64,000 nucleotides of DNA, from contig NZ_CP027669.1 in the NCBI RefSeq assembly GCF_003008595.1, forward strand, positions 1,488,001 to 1,552,000. Direction: 5' to 3'. A program made the translations under genes and the position numbers. The notes beneath the pieces are model-generated. The model did not search any database. It was given only the letters and a program-made list of their open reading frames with translations, and was not told where the DNA came from. This DNA is from Simplicispira suum (GTDB lineage Bacteria > Pseudomonadota > Gammaproteobacteria > Burkholderiales > Burkholderiaceae_C). This document shows, piece after piece, positions 17,423 to 25,989 of this stretch (the first letter of the stretch is position 1; each line of letters starts with the position of its first letter).

Positions 17423-17458
17423 GTGAGGGCACGATGAAGTTTGTGAGGCCAGTGTGAA
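17423..17458 (-). promoter_or_regulatory. Two tandem CreB-binding (cre-tag) sites before creD
   Basis: On the minus strand TTCAC-ACTGGC-CTCAC (17443-17458) matches the known cre/blr tag TTCAC-N6-TTCAC with one mismatch. A second imperfect copy, TTCAT-CGTGCC-CTCAC, lies at 17423-17438, exactly 20 bp further on. They are 45-80 bp upstream of the creD start codon, in the gap after creC. Confidence 0.6.
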
Positions 17459-17481
17459 GTCCGGCCCCGCTGCGGCAAGTA

Positions 17482-18921
17482 TCAGCCTGGAAAGTGCAAC
17501 GTCACGCGAAGACCCGGCGCCGTATTGCGCACCGCCATGTGCCCGCCATGCAGCGCCACCACGCGGTGCACGATGGCCAGGCCCAGACCCGAGCCGCTGC
17601 GCTCGCCGTTCGGGCGTGCGGTGGTGAAAAAGCGCTCGCCCAGGCGCTCAAGGGCGTAGTCGGGAACGCCGGGGCCGCTGTCCTGCACGGCCACCGCGTG
17701 GCCCTGCAGTTCGACTGCCACGGTGCTGCCGGTGGGCGAGAAGTCGATTGCGTTGTCGATCAGGTTGCACAGTGCCAGGGTGATGAGTTCGGCCTCCCAC
17801 GGGCCGCTGGCGCCCTCGCCCGTGAGGGTGAGCGTTACGCCGCGCTGCGCGGCCCGCGCCTGTGTGTGGGTCAGGGCGGTGCGTGCGCAGTCGTGCAGCG
17901 CCACCGGGCTTTGTGACTGCGCATGCTGGCGCTGCTCCAGCTTGCTCAGCTCCAGCAGGCGGTCGATGAGGCGCTGCAGGCGCTCGCTTTGCTGCACCAC
18001 CTGGGCGGCAAAAACTGCGCGGTCGCCCGCCGGCAAGTCTTCCTGCAGCAGCTCGCCGGCGCCCCGGATGGCGGCCACCGGGCTTTTGAGTTCGTGGGTG
18101 AGGGCTCGCACATAGGCTTCGATGTAGCCATGCCCCTCCAGCCGGGCGCGCATGCGGTCCATGGCGCGCGCCAGGTCGCCCAGCTCGCCCGGCACCTGCG
18201 GCACGGCCAGCGCCGGGGTGGCTGCAACTGCCTGCGCACCGGCCTCCGGGCCCTGCACGCTCAGGGCGTAGTCGCGCAGGCGCCGCACGTTCCACACCAT
18301 CCACAGCGTCACCGCCACACCCACGGCGGCCGACAGCGCCAGCAGCAGCAGCCCGCCCATCAGCACCTTGTGCTCGGCCCGGTCGATAAAGCGCTGCACG
18401 GTGCGCGTGGGCTTGGCCACGGTGAGAACCCCGGCGATGCGGTCCTGTACGAAGATAGGCGCCGAGACATGCATCACGCCGCTGGTGTCGTCCCCCGGCG
18501 TGTCGCGGCTCATGCGCGCGCCGTACTCGCCGCGCAGGGTGAGCACTATGTCGCGCCACTGCGAGAAGTCCTGGCCGACGGCCTGCGATTGCGAGTCAAA
18601 GACCACGCGCCCGGCGGCATTGGTCACATAGATGCGGTAGTCGAGCGATTGCTTGGAAAACCCCCAGATGGCGGCATCGACCGGGCGGCTGGCGTAGTGC
18701 TGCACATGCCGGGCAAAGGGGCTGTCGCCTGCCTGTAAGCGCCCGGCGGCCAGGTCGTCGCTGGCCAGCTCGGCCAGGATGTGGGCCGTGTCCACCATCA
18801 TGTCTTCCATCACCTCGCGCACGCTGGGCTTGATCTCGGCCACAAAGACGCGCAGCACAAAGAACGCGGCAATGCCGTTGATGAGGAAGAAGGCGAAGAG
18901 CAGGCGGATGCCCAGGCGCAT
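17482..18921 (-). CDS. creC: Sensor histidine kinase CreC
   Basis: A 479-residue two-component kinase. It has two membrane helices (about 5-27 and 190-215) around a periplasmic sensor domain, then a HAMP-like segment and a phosphoacceptor His in ALTHELKSP (about 277-285). The ATPase core has NLIDNA, DSGPGVPD and GSGLGLAIV boxes. It phosphorylates CreB. It is separated from creB by a family A palindrome and precedes creD, the usual target. Operon order is creB-creC-creD. Confidence 0.9.
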   Translation of the reverse strand: MRLGIRLLFAFFLINGIAAFFVLRVFVAEIKPSVREVMEDMMVDTAHILAELASDDLAAGRLQAGDSPFARHVQHYASRPVDAAIWGFSKQSLDYRIYVTNAAGRVVFDSQSQAVGQDFSQWRDIVLTLRGEYGARMSRDTPGDDTSGVMHVSAPIFVQDRIAGVLTVAKPTRTVQRFIDRAEHKVLMGGLLLLALSAAVGVAVTLWMVWNVRRLRDYALSVQGPEAGAQAVAATPALAVPQVPGELGDLARAMDRMRARLEGHGYIEAYVRALTHELKSPVAAIRGAGELLQEDLPAGDRAVFAAQVVQQSERLQRLIDRLLELSKLEQRQHAQSQSPVALHDCARTALTHTQARAAQRGVTLTLTGEGASGPWEAELITLALCNLIDNAIDFSPTGSTVAVELQGHAVAVQDSGPGVPDYALERLGERFFTTARPNGERSGSGLGLAIVHRVVALHGGHMAVRNTAPGLRVTLHFPG

Positions 18922-18954
18922 AAGTCAGCAGCAGGAGAGGGAAACTATCGAAAA

Positions 18955-18999
18955 GATAGCTATCAGCGCTTACTGAATAAGCGCTGGAGGCCAATTTAA
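18955..18999. repeat. Dispersed imperfect palindrome (family A)
   Basis: GATAGCTATCAGCGCTTACTGAATAAGCGCTGGAGGCC: arms AGCGCTTA and TAAGCGCT around a short loop. It lies between creB and creC. Confidence 0.75.
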
Positions 19000-19008
19000 C
19001 CTATAAAA

Positions 19009-19704
19009 CTAAACACGGAGAGAGTAGCCCATGCCCCGGTGCGTGACGATGTAGTCCGTCGCCGGGTCCACCTCGCGCAGCTTGGCGCGCAGCGTCTTGA
19101 TGTGGGTGTCCACCGTGCGGTCGGTGCTTTCGCTGTCGTCGCCCCAGGCGGCAGACAGCAAGGCGTCGCGCGTATGGATGCGGCCCGCGCCCGCCAGCAG
19201 ACAGGACAGCAGCCGGTACTCCCGCCGCGTGAGCGGGAGCGCCTGGTTGTGCAGAAGAATGCGCTGGCCGCTGCGGTCGGCGTAAAAAGTCGCGCTTGGC
19301 GCCGGGGGCTGGGCCGGTGGGGACGTGGAGGACGGCGGCGCGGCCGCACGGCGCAGCAAGGCGCGGGCCCGCGCTGCCAGTTCGCGCGGGCTGAACGGTT
19401 TGGCCAGGTAGTCGTCGGCGCCCAGCTCCAGGCCCAGCACGCGGTCCAGTTCCTCGCCGTGGGCGCTCAGCATCAGCACGGGGGTGTGGCCGGCGGCGCG
19501 CACTTCGCGGCACAGGTCCAGGCCGCTGCCGTCGGGCAGGCCCACATCCAGCACCAGCAGGTCAAAGCCGCCTGCGCTCCAGAGGCTGCGCGCGTCCTGC
19601 AGCAGCAGGCTGTGCGTCACCTGGAGGCCTTCGCGCTCGAGCGCGTAGGCGACCGTCCGGGCAATGGCCGGGTCGTCTTCTAGCAACAGGACCTGCGCCG
19701 CCAT
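19009..19704 (-). CDS. creB: Response regulator CreB
   Basis: A 231-residue OmpR-family regulator. The receiver domain has the acidic pair EDD (8-10), phospho-acceptor Asp in VLDVGLPDG (about 53) and Lys in LAKPF (about 104). A C-terminal winged helix (about 140-230) contains the recognition region DRTVDTHIKTLRAKL. CreB binds TTCAC direct repeats, and such sites lie before creD. It is first in the creBCD unit. Confidence 0.9.
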   Translation of the reverse strand: MAAQVLLLEDDPAIARTVAYALEREGLQVTHSLLLQDARSLWSAGGFDLLVLDVGLPDGSGLDLCREVRAAGHTPVLMLSAHGEELDRVLGLELGADDYLAKPFSPRELAARARALLRRAAAPPSSTSPPAQPPAPSATFYADRSGQRILLHNQALPLTRREYRLLSCLLAGAGRIHTRDALLSAAWGDDSESTDRTVDTHIKTLRAKLREVDPATDYIVTHRGMGYSLRV

Positions 19705-19710
19705 AGGGAG

Positions 19711-20346
19711 TCAGCTGCCCACGAGCACGGGGAAAATCTTTGTCAGGCCGCCCGCCATCACTTCGACGGCCAGCGCCGCCAGAATCAGGCCCATCAGCCG
19801 CGTCATCACGTTGATGCCGGTCTTGCCAAGCACGCGCGCAATCGGGTCGGCCAGCGAAAAGCAAATCCAGGTGGCCAGCGCGATCACCAGGCCGTAGCCG
19901 ACCAGCGCACCGTGCTGCAAGAAGGTTTGCGCGTCGTTGGCGTAAATCACCACGGTGGACATCGAGGCCGGGCCGGTCAGCAGCGGGATGGTGAGCGGCA
20001 CCACGGCAATGCTGTCGCCAGCGGCGGCTTTCTCGGCCCCTTCTTCCAGCTCGTTGGTGGCTGGCTTGGCCTCGGCCGGCTGGGCGTTGAGCATGTTCAT
20101 CGCGCTGATGAGCAGCAGCAAACCGCCGCCCACCTGAAAGCTTGGCAGCGAAATGTTGAAGAACTCCAGAATCTGCAAGCCCAACAGCGCGCAGGCGGCA
20201 ATCACGCAAAACGCGCTGAACGCCGCCGTACGGATGGTGCGTTTGCGCTGGGCCTCGGAAAACCCCTGCGTGTAGTGAATGAAAAACGGGACGATGGCCA
20301 GCGGATTGACGATGGCCAGCAGGGTGACGAGGGGTTTCAGGTCCAT
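19711..20346 (-). CDS. MarC-family integral membrane protein
   Basis: A 211-residue protein with six predicted helices and the family's opening LLAIVNPLAIVPFF, plus the LTIPLLTGPAS stretch in the middle. MarC proteins were once tied to multiple antibiotic resistance but their transport role is unsettled. The ATG at 20346 matches the usual N terminus; a longer reading to 20499 would add a basic unrelated segment. It ends 6 bp before creB and may be transcribed with it. Confidence 0.88.
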   Translation of the reverse strand: MDLKPLVTLLAIVNPLAIVPFFIHYTQGFSEAQRKRTIRTAAFSAFCVIAACALLGLQILEFFNISLPSFQVGGGLLLLISAMNMLNAQPAEAKPATNELEEGAEKAAAGDSIAVVPLTIPLLTGPASMSTVVIYANDAQTFLQHGALVGYGLVIALATWICFSLADPIARVLGKTGINVMTRLMGLILAALAVEVMAGGLTKIFPVLVGS

Positions 20347-20368
20347 GCCAAGCTTTTTAGAAGTTGTT

Positions 20369-20443
20369 GAGAGTCTCACTCGGCGCCGCTGAACTTTTGC
20401 AAGCACCCGCTTGACGGGTGCCATTTTTGGCACCTGAGAGTCT
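20369..20443 (-). promoter_or_regulatory. Two mutually exclusive hairpins in the marC leader
   Basis: GCACCCG (20403-20409) pairs with CGGGTGC (20415-20421). The overlapping GGTGCC (20417-20422) can instead pair with GGCACC (20429-20434). A direct repeat GAGAGTCT flanks the block at 20369-20376 and 20436-20443. It lies 20-100 bp upstream of marC. No known riboswitch class matched by eye. Confidence 0.4.
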
Positions 20444-20629
20444 GCAAAAAATGCGGTAGTGTGCGCGTGGCGCGAGTTTGCCGCATTTCGCCCACCCACC
20501 TGTGTCCCCTACCCGCAGGAATGTCGTGCCAGAACTACTTGCGGCGTTCGATAGCACGGGCTCGGCCAGTTTGCATGGTCGCTCCATCGACTCGCGTAGA
20601 GTGATGCCAGACATCTCCAGGAGAACGTG

Positions 20630-21322
20630 ATGACCGAGCCCAGCCAACTTCTCCATTCCCCCGATGGCTTTGCCTGCCCAGCCTGGTGCGTGCAGCCCGA
20701 AGGCACGCCACGCGGCGGCATGGTGGTGCTACCCGAAATTTTTGGCGTGAATGCACACATACGCGCCATCACCACGCGGTTCGCCGGGCGTGGCTACGCC
20801 GCAGTGGCACCAGACACGTTTGCCCGCGCACAGGCCGGTGTGGAGCTGGGATACGGGGAGGGCGACGTGGCCGCCGGGCGCAAGCTCAAGGCGGCCGTCG
20901 AGCGCCTGCCCGAAGCGTTGGTTCTGGGCGACATCCAGGCCGCCATCGACCACGCAGCAGCGCTCTCGGGCGGCAAAGTGGGACTGGTGGGTTTTTGCTG
21001 GGGCGGCCTGCTGGCCTGGCGCGCCGCCTGCGAGTTGCAAGGACTGGCGGCCGTGGCTTGCTATTACGGCGGGGGCATGACGGGCGAGGCAGAAATGGCG
21101 CGCAGCCCCCGCTGCCCGGTGATTGCCCATTTCGGCGCACACGACGCCCACATTCCGCAAAAGGGCGTGCAAGCCTTCGCGCGTGCGCACCCCGAGGTGC
21201 AGGTGCAGCTGTACGACGCAGGCCACGGTTTCAACTGCGATCAGCGGGCCTCCTACGACGAGGCCGCAGCGCAGGTCGCGCGCGAGCGCACGCTGGCATT
21301 GTTTGCCCGCTGCGTCGGCTGA
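20630..21322 (+). CDS. Dienelactone hydrolase family protein
   Basis: A 230-residue alpha/beta hydrolase with the Cys nucleophile elbow GFCWGG (about 121-126), Asp in AHDAHIP and His in GHGFNC, which together form the Cys-Asp-His triad of dienelactone hydrolases. These open lactone rings in chlorocatechol and related aromatic degradation, but many homologues act on other esters. ATG at 20630 is chosen because AGGAG lies at a normal distance; a GTG one codon upstream is also possible. No aromatic-degradation genes are nearby, so the substrate is open. Confidence 0.87.
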   Translation: MTEPSQLLHSPDGFACPAWCVQPEGTPRGGMVVLPEIFGVNAHIRAITTRFAGRGYAAVAPDTFARAQAGVELGYGEGDVAAGRKLKAAVERLPEALVLGDIQAAIDHAAALSGGKVGLVGFCWGGLLAWRAACELQGLAAVACYYGGGMTGEAEMARSPRCPVIAHFGAHDAHIPQKGVQAFARAHPEVQVQLYDAGHGFNCDQRASYDEAAAQVARERTLALFARCVG

Positions 21323-21388
21323 GCCTGCGCACAGGCGGACGGCACATCGCACAACGCCGATTTGCAACTGGCGACGCGTTGTGTGACG

Positions 21389-23551
21389 ATGCGTTGCCTA
21401 CTGCAACATCATGTCAGACTTGCCCCCCAGAACTCGCCTGCCACGGCTGCGCTGATATCGCAGCTCACGCCCGCTTTGCGCATGGCAGGCATGGGCGCGT
21501 GGCTGGTGGATTTCGAGCGCGCCGAAGTCTCTTTTGATGCCTTGCTGCTGGAATTGCTGGGGGCTGAACCGACGGACCCCATCCATTTGTGCACATCCGC
21601 ATGGCAGGCACTGGTGCACCCGGACGACGCGGCGCGCCAGCGCGCGCACTGGGACCAATGCCTGCGCGGCGAGCGCGACGAATACATCATGGAGCACCGG
21701 CTGCGCCGCCGCGACGGCGGCTGGCTGTGCTGCCTGTTTCGAGCCCAGGTGCAAGGCCGCTCGCCCCAGGGCCTGGCGCGTGGCCTGGTGGGGACCTACC
21801 AGGAATGCGGATATGGGCAGCGCAACCGCGACGACCTGCAGGTCGCTGCCAGCGTGTTCACGCACGCGCGCGAAGGCATCAGCATCACCGACCCGTCCGG
21901 GAAAATCATTGACGTGAACGAGGCGTTCACGCGCATCACTGGCTACGCACGCGAAGAAATCATAGGGCGCAACCCACGCATCCTGCAGTCGGGCCGGCAA
22001 TCGCCCGAGTTTTACGCAGCCATGTGGAAAGCCATCTCCACCCGTGGCCACTGGACGGGTGAAATCTGGAACCGGCGCAAGGATGGCTCGCTGTTCCTCG
22101 AAGTGATCACCATCAGCGCGGTACGCAACGCCCAAGGCGTCTTGCAGCATTACGTGGCGGTGTTCACCGATGTCACGTCCGAGCGCGCCACCGAGCGGCA
22201 ACTCGAGAGCATCGCGCATTTCGACGTCCTCACCGAACTGCCCAACCGGGTGCTGCTGTTTGACCGGCTGCGCCAGTTCATGGTGCATTGCCAGCGCCGC
22301 TCATCGTCGCTGGCCGTGGCGTTTCTTGATCTCGATGGGTTCAAGGCGGTCAATGACCAATATGGCAGCGCAGTGGGCGACCAGTTGCTGATTGCCCTGT
22401 CCCGCCGCATGAGCGAAGCGCTGCGCGAGGGCGATACGCTGGCACGCGTCGGGGGCGACGAATTCGTGGCCGTGCTGGTGGACCTGGAAAAGAGCGAAGA
22501 CTACGAACCCATTCTGGAGCGCCTCTTGAGCGCAGCCGCGAAGCCCGTGGCACTGGGGCGCCACACGCTGCAGGTCTCGGCCAGCATTGGCGTGACGCTT
22601 TTTCCGCGCGACTTGGCCGACGCAGAGCAATTGCTGCGCCATGCCGACCATGCGATGTACCAGGCCAAGCAGGCCGGCAAGAACCGCGTTGCGGTGTTCG
22701 ACGTGGCCCACGATGCGGCCCAGGCCAGCCAGCGCCAGAACCTGGCCGATGTGCGCACCGCGTACGAGCAAAACCAGTTGGTGCTGTATTACCAGCCCAA
22801 GGTCAACCTGAAGACGGGCGAGGTGGTGGGCGCCGAAGCCTTGATCCGCTGGCAGCATCCCGAGCGTGGACTGGTTCCACCTGGCCAGTTTCTACCGATC
22901 ATTGAAAACCACGTACTCAGCAACGTGGTGGGCGAATGGGTGATTGCCACTGCACTGCGCCAGATGTCGCAATGGCACGCCGCCGGCCTGAAGATCAAGG
23001 TCAGCGTCAACGTGGGCGCGCGCCAGCTGCTCGACACCGGTTTTGCGCAAAGCCTGGAAGCCCTGCTGGCCGCCCAGCGGGATGTCGCGCCCGACTGCCT
23101 GGAACTGGAGATTCTCGAGAGCAGCGCGCTGGAAGACATGGCACAGGTCTCCGAGCTGATGCGCCGCTGCCAGGCGCTGGGTGTGCGCTTTGCTCTGGAC
23201 GACTTTGGCACGGGTTTTTCCTCGCTCACCTACATGCGGCGCCTGCCGGCCGAAGTGATCAAGATCGATCAAAGCTTTGTGCGCGACCTGCTGAGCGACG
23301 CCGACGATCTGGCCATCGTGCAAGGCGTCATTGGCCTGGCCAAGGCGTTCCGGCGCGAAGTCATCGCCGAGGGCGTGGAAACCTTGGAACACGGCAAAGT
23401 GCTGCTCGCGCTTGGGTGCGAGCTGGCACAGGGCTATGGCATTGCCCGGCCGATGCCCGCCGAGTCGCTGCCCGCCTGGACCCAGACCTGGGCTGCCGAG
23501 CGCGGCCCCAAACCGACGGCTCCGCCCGCACCGCCGCGCCCACGCGTTTGA
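21389..23551 (+). CDS. PAS-GGDEF-EAL cyclic di-GMP signalling protein
   Basis: About 720 residues, cytosolic, no membrane helix. Two PAS-type sensor domains (about 30-145 and 155-280) precede a diguanylate cyclase domain with an intact GGDEF signature (LARVGGDEF) and a phosphodiesterase domain with EAL (GAEALIRWQHPE). Catalytic-type residues ILESS, LDDFGTGFS, IKIDQSF and AEGVET are all present, so both activities are plausible. The start is uncertain: a TTG at 21362 gives nine more residues. It probably links a redox or ligand signal to biofilm or motility decisions. Confidence 0.92.
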   Translation: MRCLLQHHVRLAPQNSPATAALISQLTPALRMAGMGAWLVDFERAEVSFDALLLELLGAEPTDPIHLCTSAWQALVHPDDAARQRAHWDQCLRGERDEYIMEHRLRRRDGGWLCCLFRAQVQGRSPQGLARGLVGTYQECGYGQRNRDDLQVAASVFTHAREGISITDPSGKIIDVNEAFTRITGYAREEIIGRNPRILQSGRQSPEFYAAMWKAISTRGHWTGEIWNRRKDGSLFLEVITISAVRNAQGVLQHYVAVFTDVTSERATERQLESIAHFDVLTELPNRVLLFDRLRQFMVHCQRRSSSLAVAFLDLDGFKAVNDQYGSAVGDQLLIALSRRMSEALREGDTLARVGGDEFVAVLVDLEKSEDYEPILERLLSAAAKPVALGRHTLQVSASIGVTLFPRDLADAEQLLRHADHAMYQAKQAGKNRVAVFDVAHDAAQASQRQNLADVRTAYEQNQLVLYYQPKVNLKTGEVVGAEALIRWQHPERGLVPPGQFLPIIENHVLSNVVGEWVIATALRQMSQWHAAGLKIKVSVNVGARQLLDTGFAQSLEALLAAQRDVAPDCLELEILESSALEDMAQVSELMRRCQALGVRFALDDFGTGFSSLTYMRRLPAEVIKIDQSFVRDLLSDADDLAIVQGVIGLAKAFRREVIAEGVETLEHGKVLLALGCELAQGYGIARPMPAESLPAWTQTWAAERGPKPTAPPAPPRPRV

Positions 23552-23587
23552 GCGCGCACCGCCAAGCGCGGGGGCAGCGGACGCGTG

Positions 23588-24859
23588 TCAGGCCGCAGCC
23601 GGCGTGTGCGCCGAACGCGCAGCCACGCCTGCACCCACCATGCCGGCCGACATCACCCCCAGCACCAGGGCCAGCGCGGCTCCATAGAACACGGTGCTCG
23701 TCATGCCGCGATCGAGCAGCGCACCAAACACTGGCGCCGCCACCGAAAACCCCAGATCCAGGCCCGAATACACCGTGCCATACACCCGGCCAGTGGCGCC
23801 CGGCGGCGCGGCGCGCTTGATCAGCATGTCGCGCGACGGGCCTGCAACGCCGGTGCCGGCGCCGGCAATGGCCGCGATCCACAAGGCGGCCATGCCCGGC
23901 AAGAGGCCGGTGCCCACCAGTGCCAGAAGCACGGCTCCAGCACACATGGCGATGGCAATGGTGCGCTCCAGCCGCTCGACGCGCGAGACCAGGAACCCGC
24001 CGGCCACCATGCCGGCCGCGCCAAACAGCATGTAGCCGGTGATGACCAAGGCCGTGAGGTTCAGCGGCAGGCCGTACATGCTGCCCAGCGCCGGGCTGGC
24101 AAAACTCTGCATGGCGGCCAGCGCGCAGGTGCTGAAGAAGAAGAAGGAGAAGCACAGCCACACCGAGGGCAGCCGCAAAAACGCCATCGGATGCTCAGGC
24201 TTGGCCTGCCCGGCGCCAGAGGGCGCGGCATGCACCCAGTCGCCCTGGCTGTCGTCCACGGCGTCGCGGTTCCACCAAAGCACCGCCAGCACCAGCAGGG
24301 CCACGCCACAGGCGGCAAAGCAGGCCGTGCGCCAGGAGCCCGTGGCGCTGGCAATGCCGGCCATGAACACCGGCGCAGCAGCCCAGCCCAGGTTGCCGGT
24401 AATGCCGTGCACCGAAAACGCATGGCCCAGGCGCGCTTGCGAGACGCGCTTGTTCATGATGGTGAAGTCCACCGGGTGAAACGAGGCGTTCCCCAGTCCG
24501 GCCAGCGCCGAGGCGACGGCCAGGCCGAAGTAGCCGGGCGCCAGCGCTGCGGCCAGGGCGGCGGCGGCAAAACAGCCCACCGAGAAAAACAGGACGGGGC
24601 GCGCACCTACCTTGTCGACCAGGAACCCGGCCGACGCCTGGCCGATCGCGGAGATGACGAAAAATATCGACACCAGCAAGCCCAGCTCGGAATAGTTGAG
24701 CGAGAAGTCGCTGATCAGCCACGGAAACAGCGGCGGCAGCAGCATGTGGAAGAAGTGCGAAGTGGCGTGCGCCATGCCGATCAGGCCGATGGTGCGCGCA
24801 TCCTGGCGCAGCGGTACGGCGGCACTGGCGTGGGGTGCGGTGGTTTCCATGGCTGGCAT
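23588..24859 (-). CDS. MFS transporter (Fsr-like)
   Basis: A 423-residue, 12-helix major facilitator. The N terminus (GMAHATSHFFHMLLPPLFPWL) and the motif GFLVDKVGARP after helix 2 resemble the fosmidomycin-resistance (Fsr) branch, but the substrate cannot be read from sequence. The ATG at 24859 is preferred since AAGGA lies upstream. It is convergent with the GGDEF-EAL gene and divergent from the small DUF3149 gene; an FNR-like box lies in the shared promoter region. Confidence 0.85.
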   Translation of the reverse strand: MPAMETTAPHASAAVPLRQDARTIGLIGMAHATSHFFHMLLPPLFPWLISDFSLNYSELGLLVSIFFVISAIGQASAGFLVDKVGARPVLFFSVGCFAAAALAAALAPGYFGLAVASALAGLGNASFHPVDFTIMNKRVSQARLGHAFSVHGITGNLGWAAAPVFMAGIASATGSWRTACFAACGVALLVLAVLWWNRDAVDDSQGDWVHAAPSGAGQAKPEHPMAFLRLPSVWLCFSFFFFSTCALAAMQSFASPALGSMYGLPLNLTALVITGYMLFGAAGMVAGGFLVSRVERLERTIAIAMCAGAVLLALVGTGLLPGMAALWIAAIAGAGTGVAGPSRDMLIKRAAPPGATGRVYGTVYSGLDLGFSVAAPVFGALLDRGMTSTVFYGAALALVLGVMSAGMVGAGVAARSAHTPAAA

Positions 24860-24942
24860 ATTAGTCCTTGGCGCTTCAAAGCGAGGGCAGCGCCCCGGCG
24901 CGGCGGTGCAGTCTGGCTTGGGCTGGGATGGCGCCATCGAGC

Positions 24943-24956
24943 TTGATCCGCGTCAA
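24943..24956. promoter_or_regulatory. FNR/ANR-like box, one mismatch
   Basis: TTGAT-CCGC-GTCAA differs from the FNR palindrome at one base. It centres about 42 bp before a putative start near 24991 for the small DUF3149 gene, and 90 bp from the MFS start, so it fits activation of the DUF3149 gene better. Confidence 0.55.
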
Positions 24957-25021
24957 AGTCCGAAAGATCCTGGCAAGCACAATAACCCTAAATATTTTGT
25001 GTATTTAATGCAAAGGTTTCC

Positions 25022-25162
25022 ATGAAAGCGCTGACCGATCTTTTTTCTACCGATTACGGACTGATGAGCATCGTGGGCATTGCCATGATGGTCGTGGGCA
25101 TCATTGCTTTCGCCATCGTGATTCGCAGGAAGATGAACGAGCCGCCGCGCGACCCGCAATAG
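25022..25162 (+). CDS. DUF3149 single-helix small protein
   Basis: A 46-residue protein that reads MKALTDLFSTDYGLMS, one transmembrane helix (about 16-34, GIAMMVVGIIAFAIVI) and a basic/Pro-rich tail (RRKMNEPPRD). This is the whole of a DUF3149 protein, a small membrane family in betaproteobacteria often near respiratory or anaerobically expressed genes. AAGG lies 6 bases upstream of the ATG. Function unknown; the FNR-like box upstream suggests low-oxygen expression. Confidence 0.75.
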   Translation: MKALTDLFSTDYGLMSIVGIAMMVVGIIAFAIVIRRKMNEPPRDPQ

Positions 25163-25368
25163 AAAGGCAACGGGCACCAGGAAGCGCCGTCCCTGTAGCG
25201 CCGGATCACAGGTCCTGTGCGATGCGCCAGCGCGAAATCTGTCCATGGATTTCAAGGTTTTTTGGCCTCTACCGCTTTCCACATATACGCTTTCAGCTCT
25301 TGTTTTCATAGCAAATTAGCTGCTCGCCGTAGCAGACGGCGCCACAAAACGGCTATCGTGGCGTCAGC

Positions 25369-25989
25369 ATGCATCGCCTCACCCATTTCTACGAACCCCG
25401 CCTGGGCCACGGCCTGCCGCATGACCCGTTCAACGCCATCGTCGGGCCGCGCCCCATTGGCTGGATATCGAGCTGCGCGGCCGACGGCACCGCCAACCTC
25501 GCGCCTTACAGCTTTTTCAACGCCTTCAACTACACACCGCCCATCATTGGCTTTGCCAGCCTTGAAGAAAAGGACACGCTGCGCAACGTGCGCGCTACGG
25601 GCGAGTTTGTCTGGAACCTGGCGACCCGGCAGCTGGCCGAGGCGATGAACGCCAGCAGTGCCTCTGTGCCACCCGAGGTGGACGAGTTCGCCCTTGCCGC
25701 GCTCGATAGTCTGCCGTCGCGGCTGGTGGACGCGCCGCGCGTCGCACTCTCGCCGGTGCATTTCGAGTGCCGCGTGAGCCAGATCGTGCAACTGCAGTCG
25801 GCGCTGGGTGAGGCCGTAAACACCTGGCTGGTGCTGGGTGAAGTGGTGGCGGTGCATATCGACGCGGCCCTGCTGCCTGGCGGCGTGTACGACACCGCAG
25901 CGGCCCAGCCCATCCTGCGCGGCGGTGGACCTGCCGACTATTTCTCGATCGGCAAAGAGCAACTCTTTCGCATGAAACGGCCGCGCTAG
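25369..25989 (+). CDS. Flavin reductase-family FMN-binding protein
   Basis: A 206-residue protein of the flavin-reductase-like split-barrel family: the N-terminal IVGPRPIGWISS and ANLAPYSFFNAF segments are the FMN-binding core. Such proteins reduce free flavin or act as flavin oxidoreductases of unknown substrate. The stop is immediately followed by the ATG of the antiporter gene, so the two are probably an operon. Confidence 0.85.
   Translation: MHRLTHFYEPRLGHGLPHDPFNAIVGPRPIGWISSCAADGTANLAPYSFFNAFNYTPPIIGFASLEEKDTLRNVRATGEFVWNLATRQLAEAMNASSASVPPEVDEFALAALDSLPSRLVDAPRVALSPVHFECRVSQIVQLQSALGEAVNTWLVLGEVVAVHIDAALLPGGVYDTAAAQPILRGGGPADYFSIGKEQLFRMKRPR

Noticed and set aside
20403..20600. Glycine or other known riboswitch before marC
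   Set aside because: ACTCTCAGG resembles part of a glycine aptamer, but the required partner motifs are not present.
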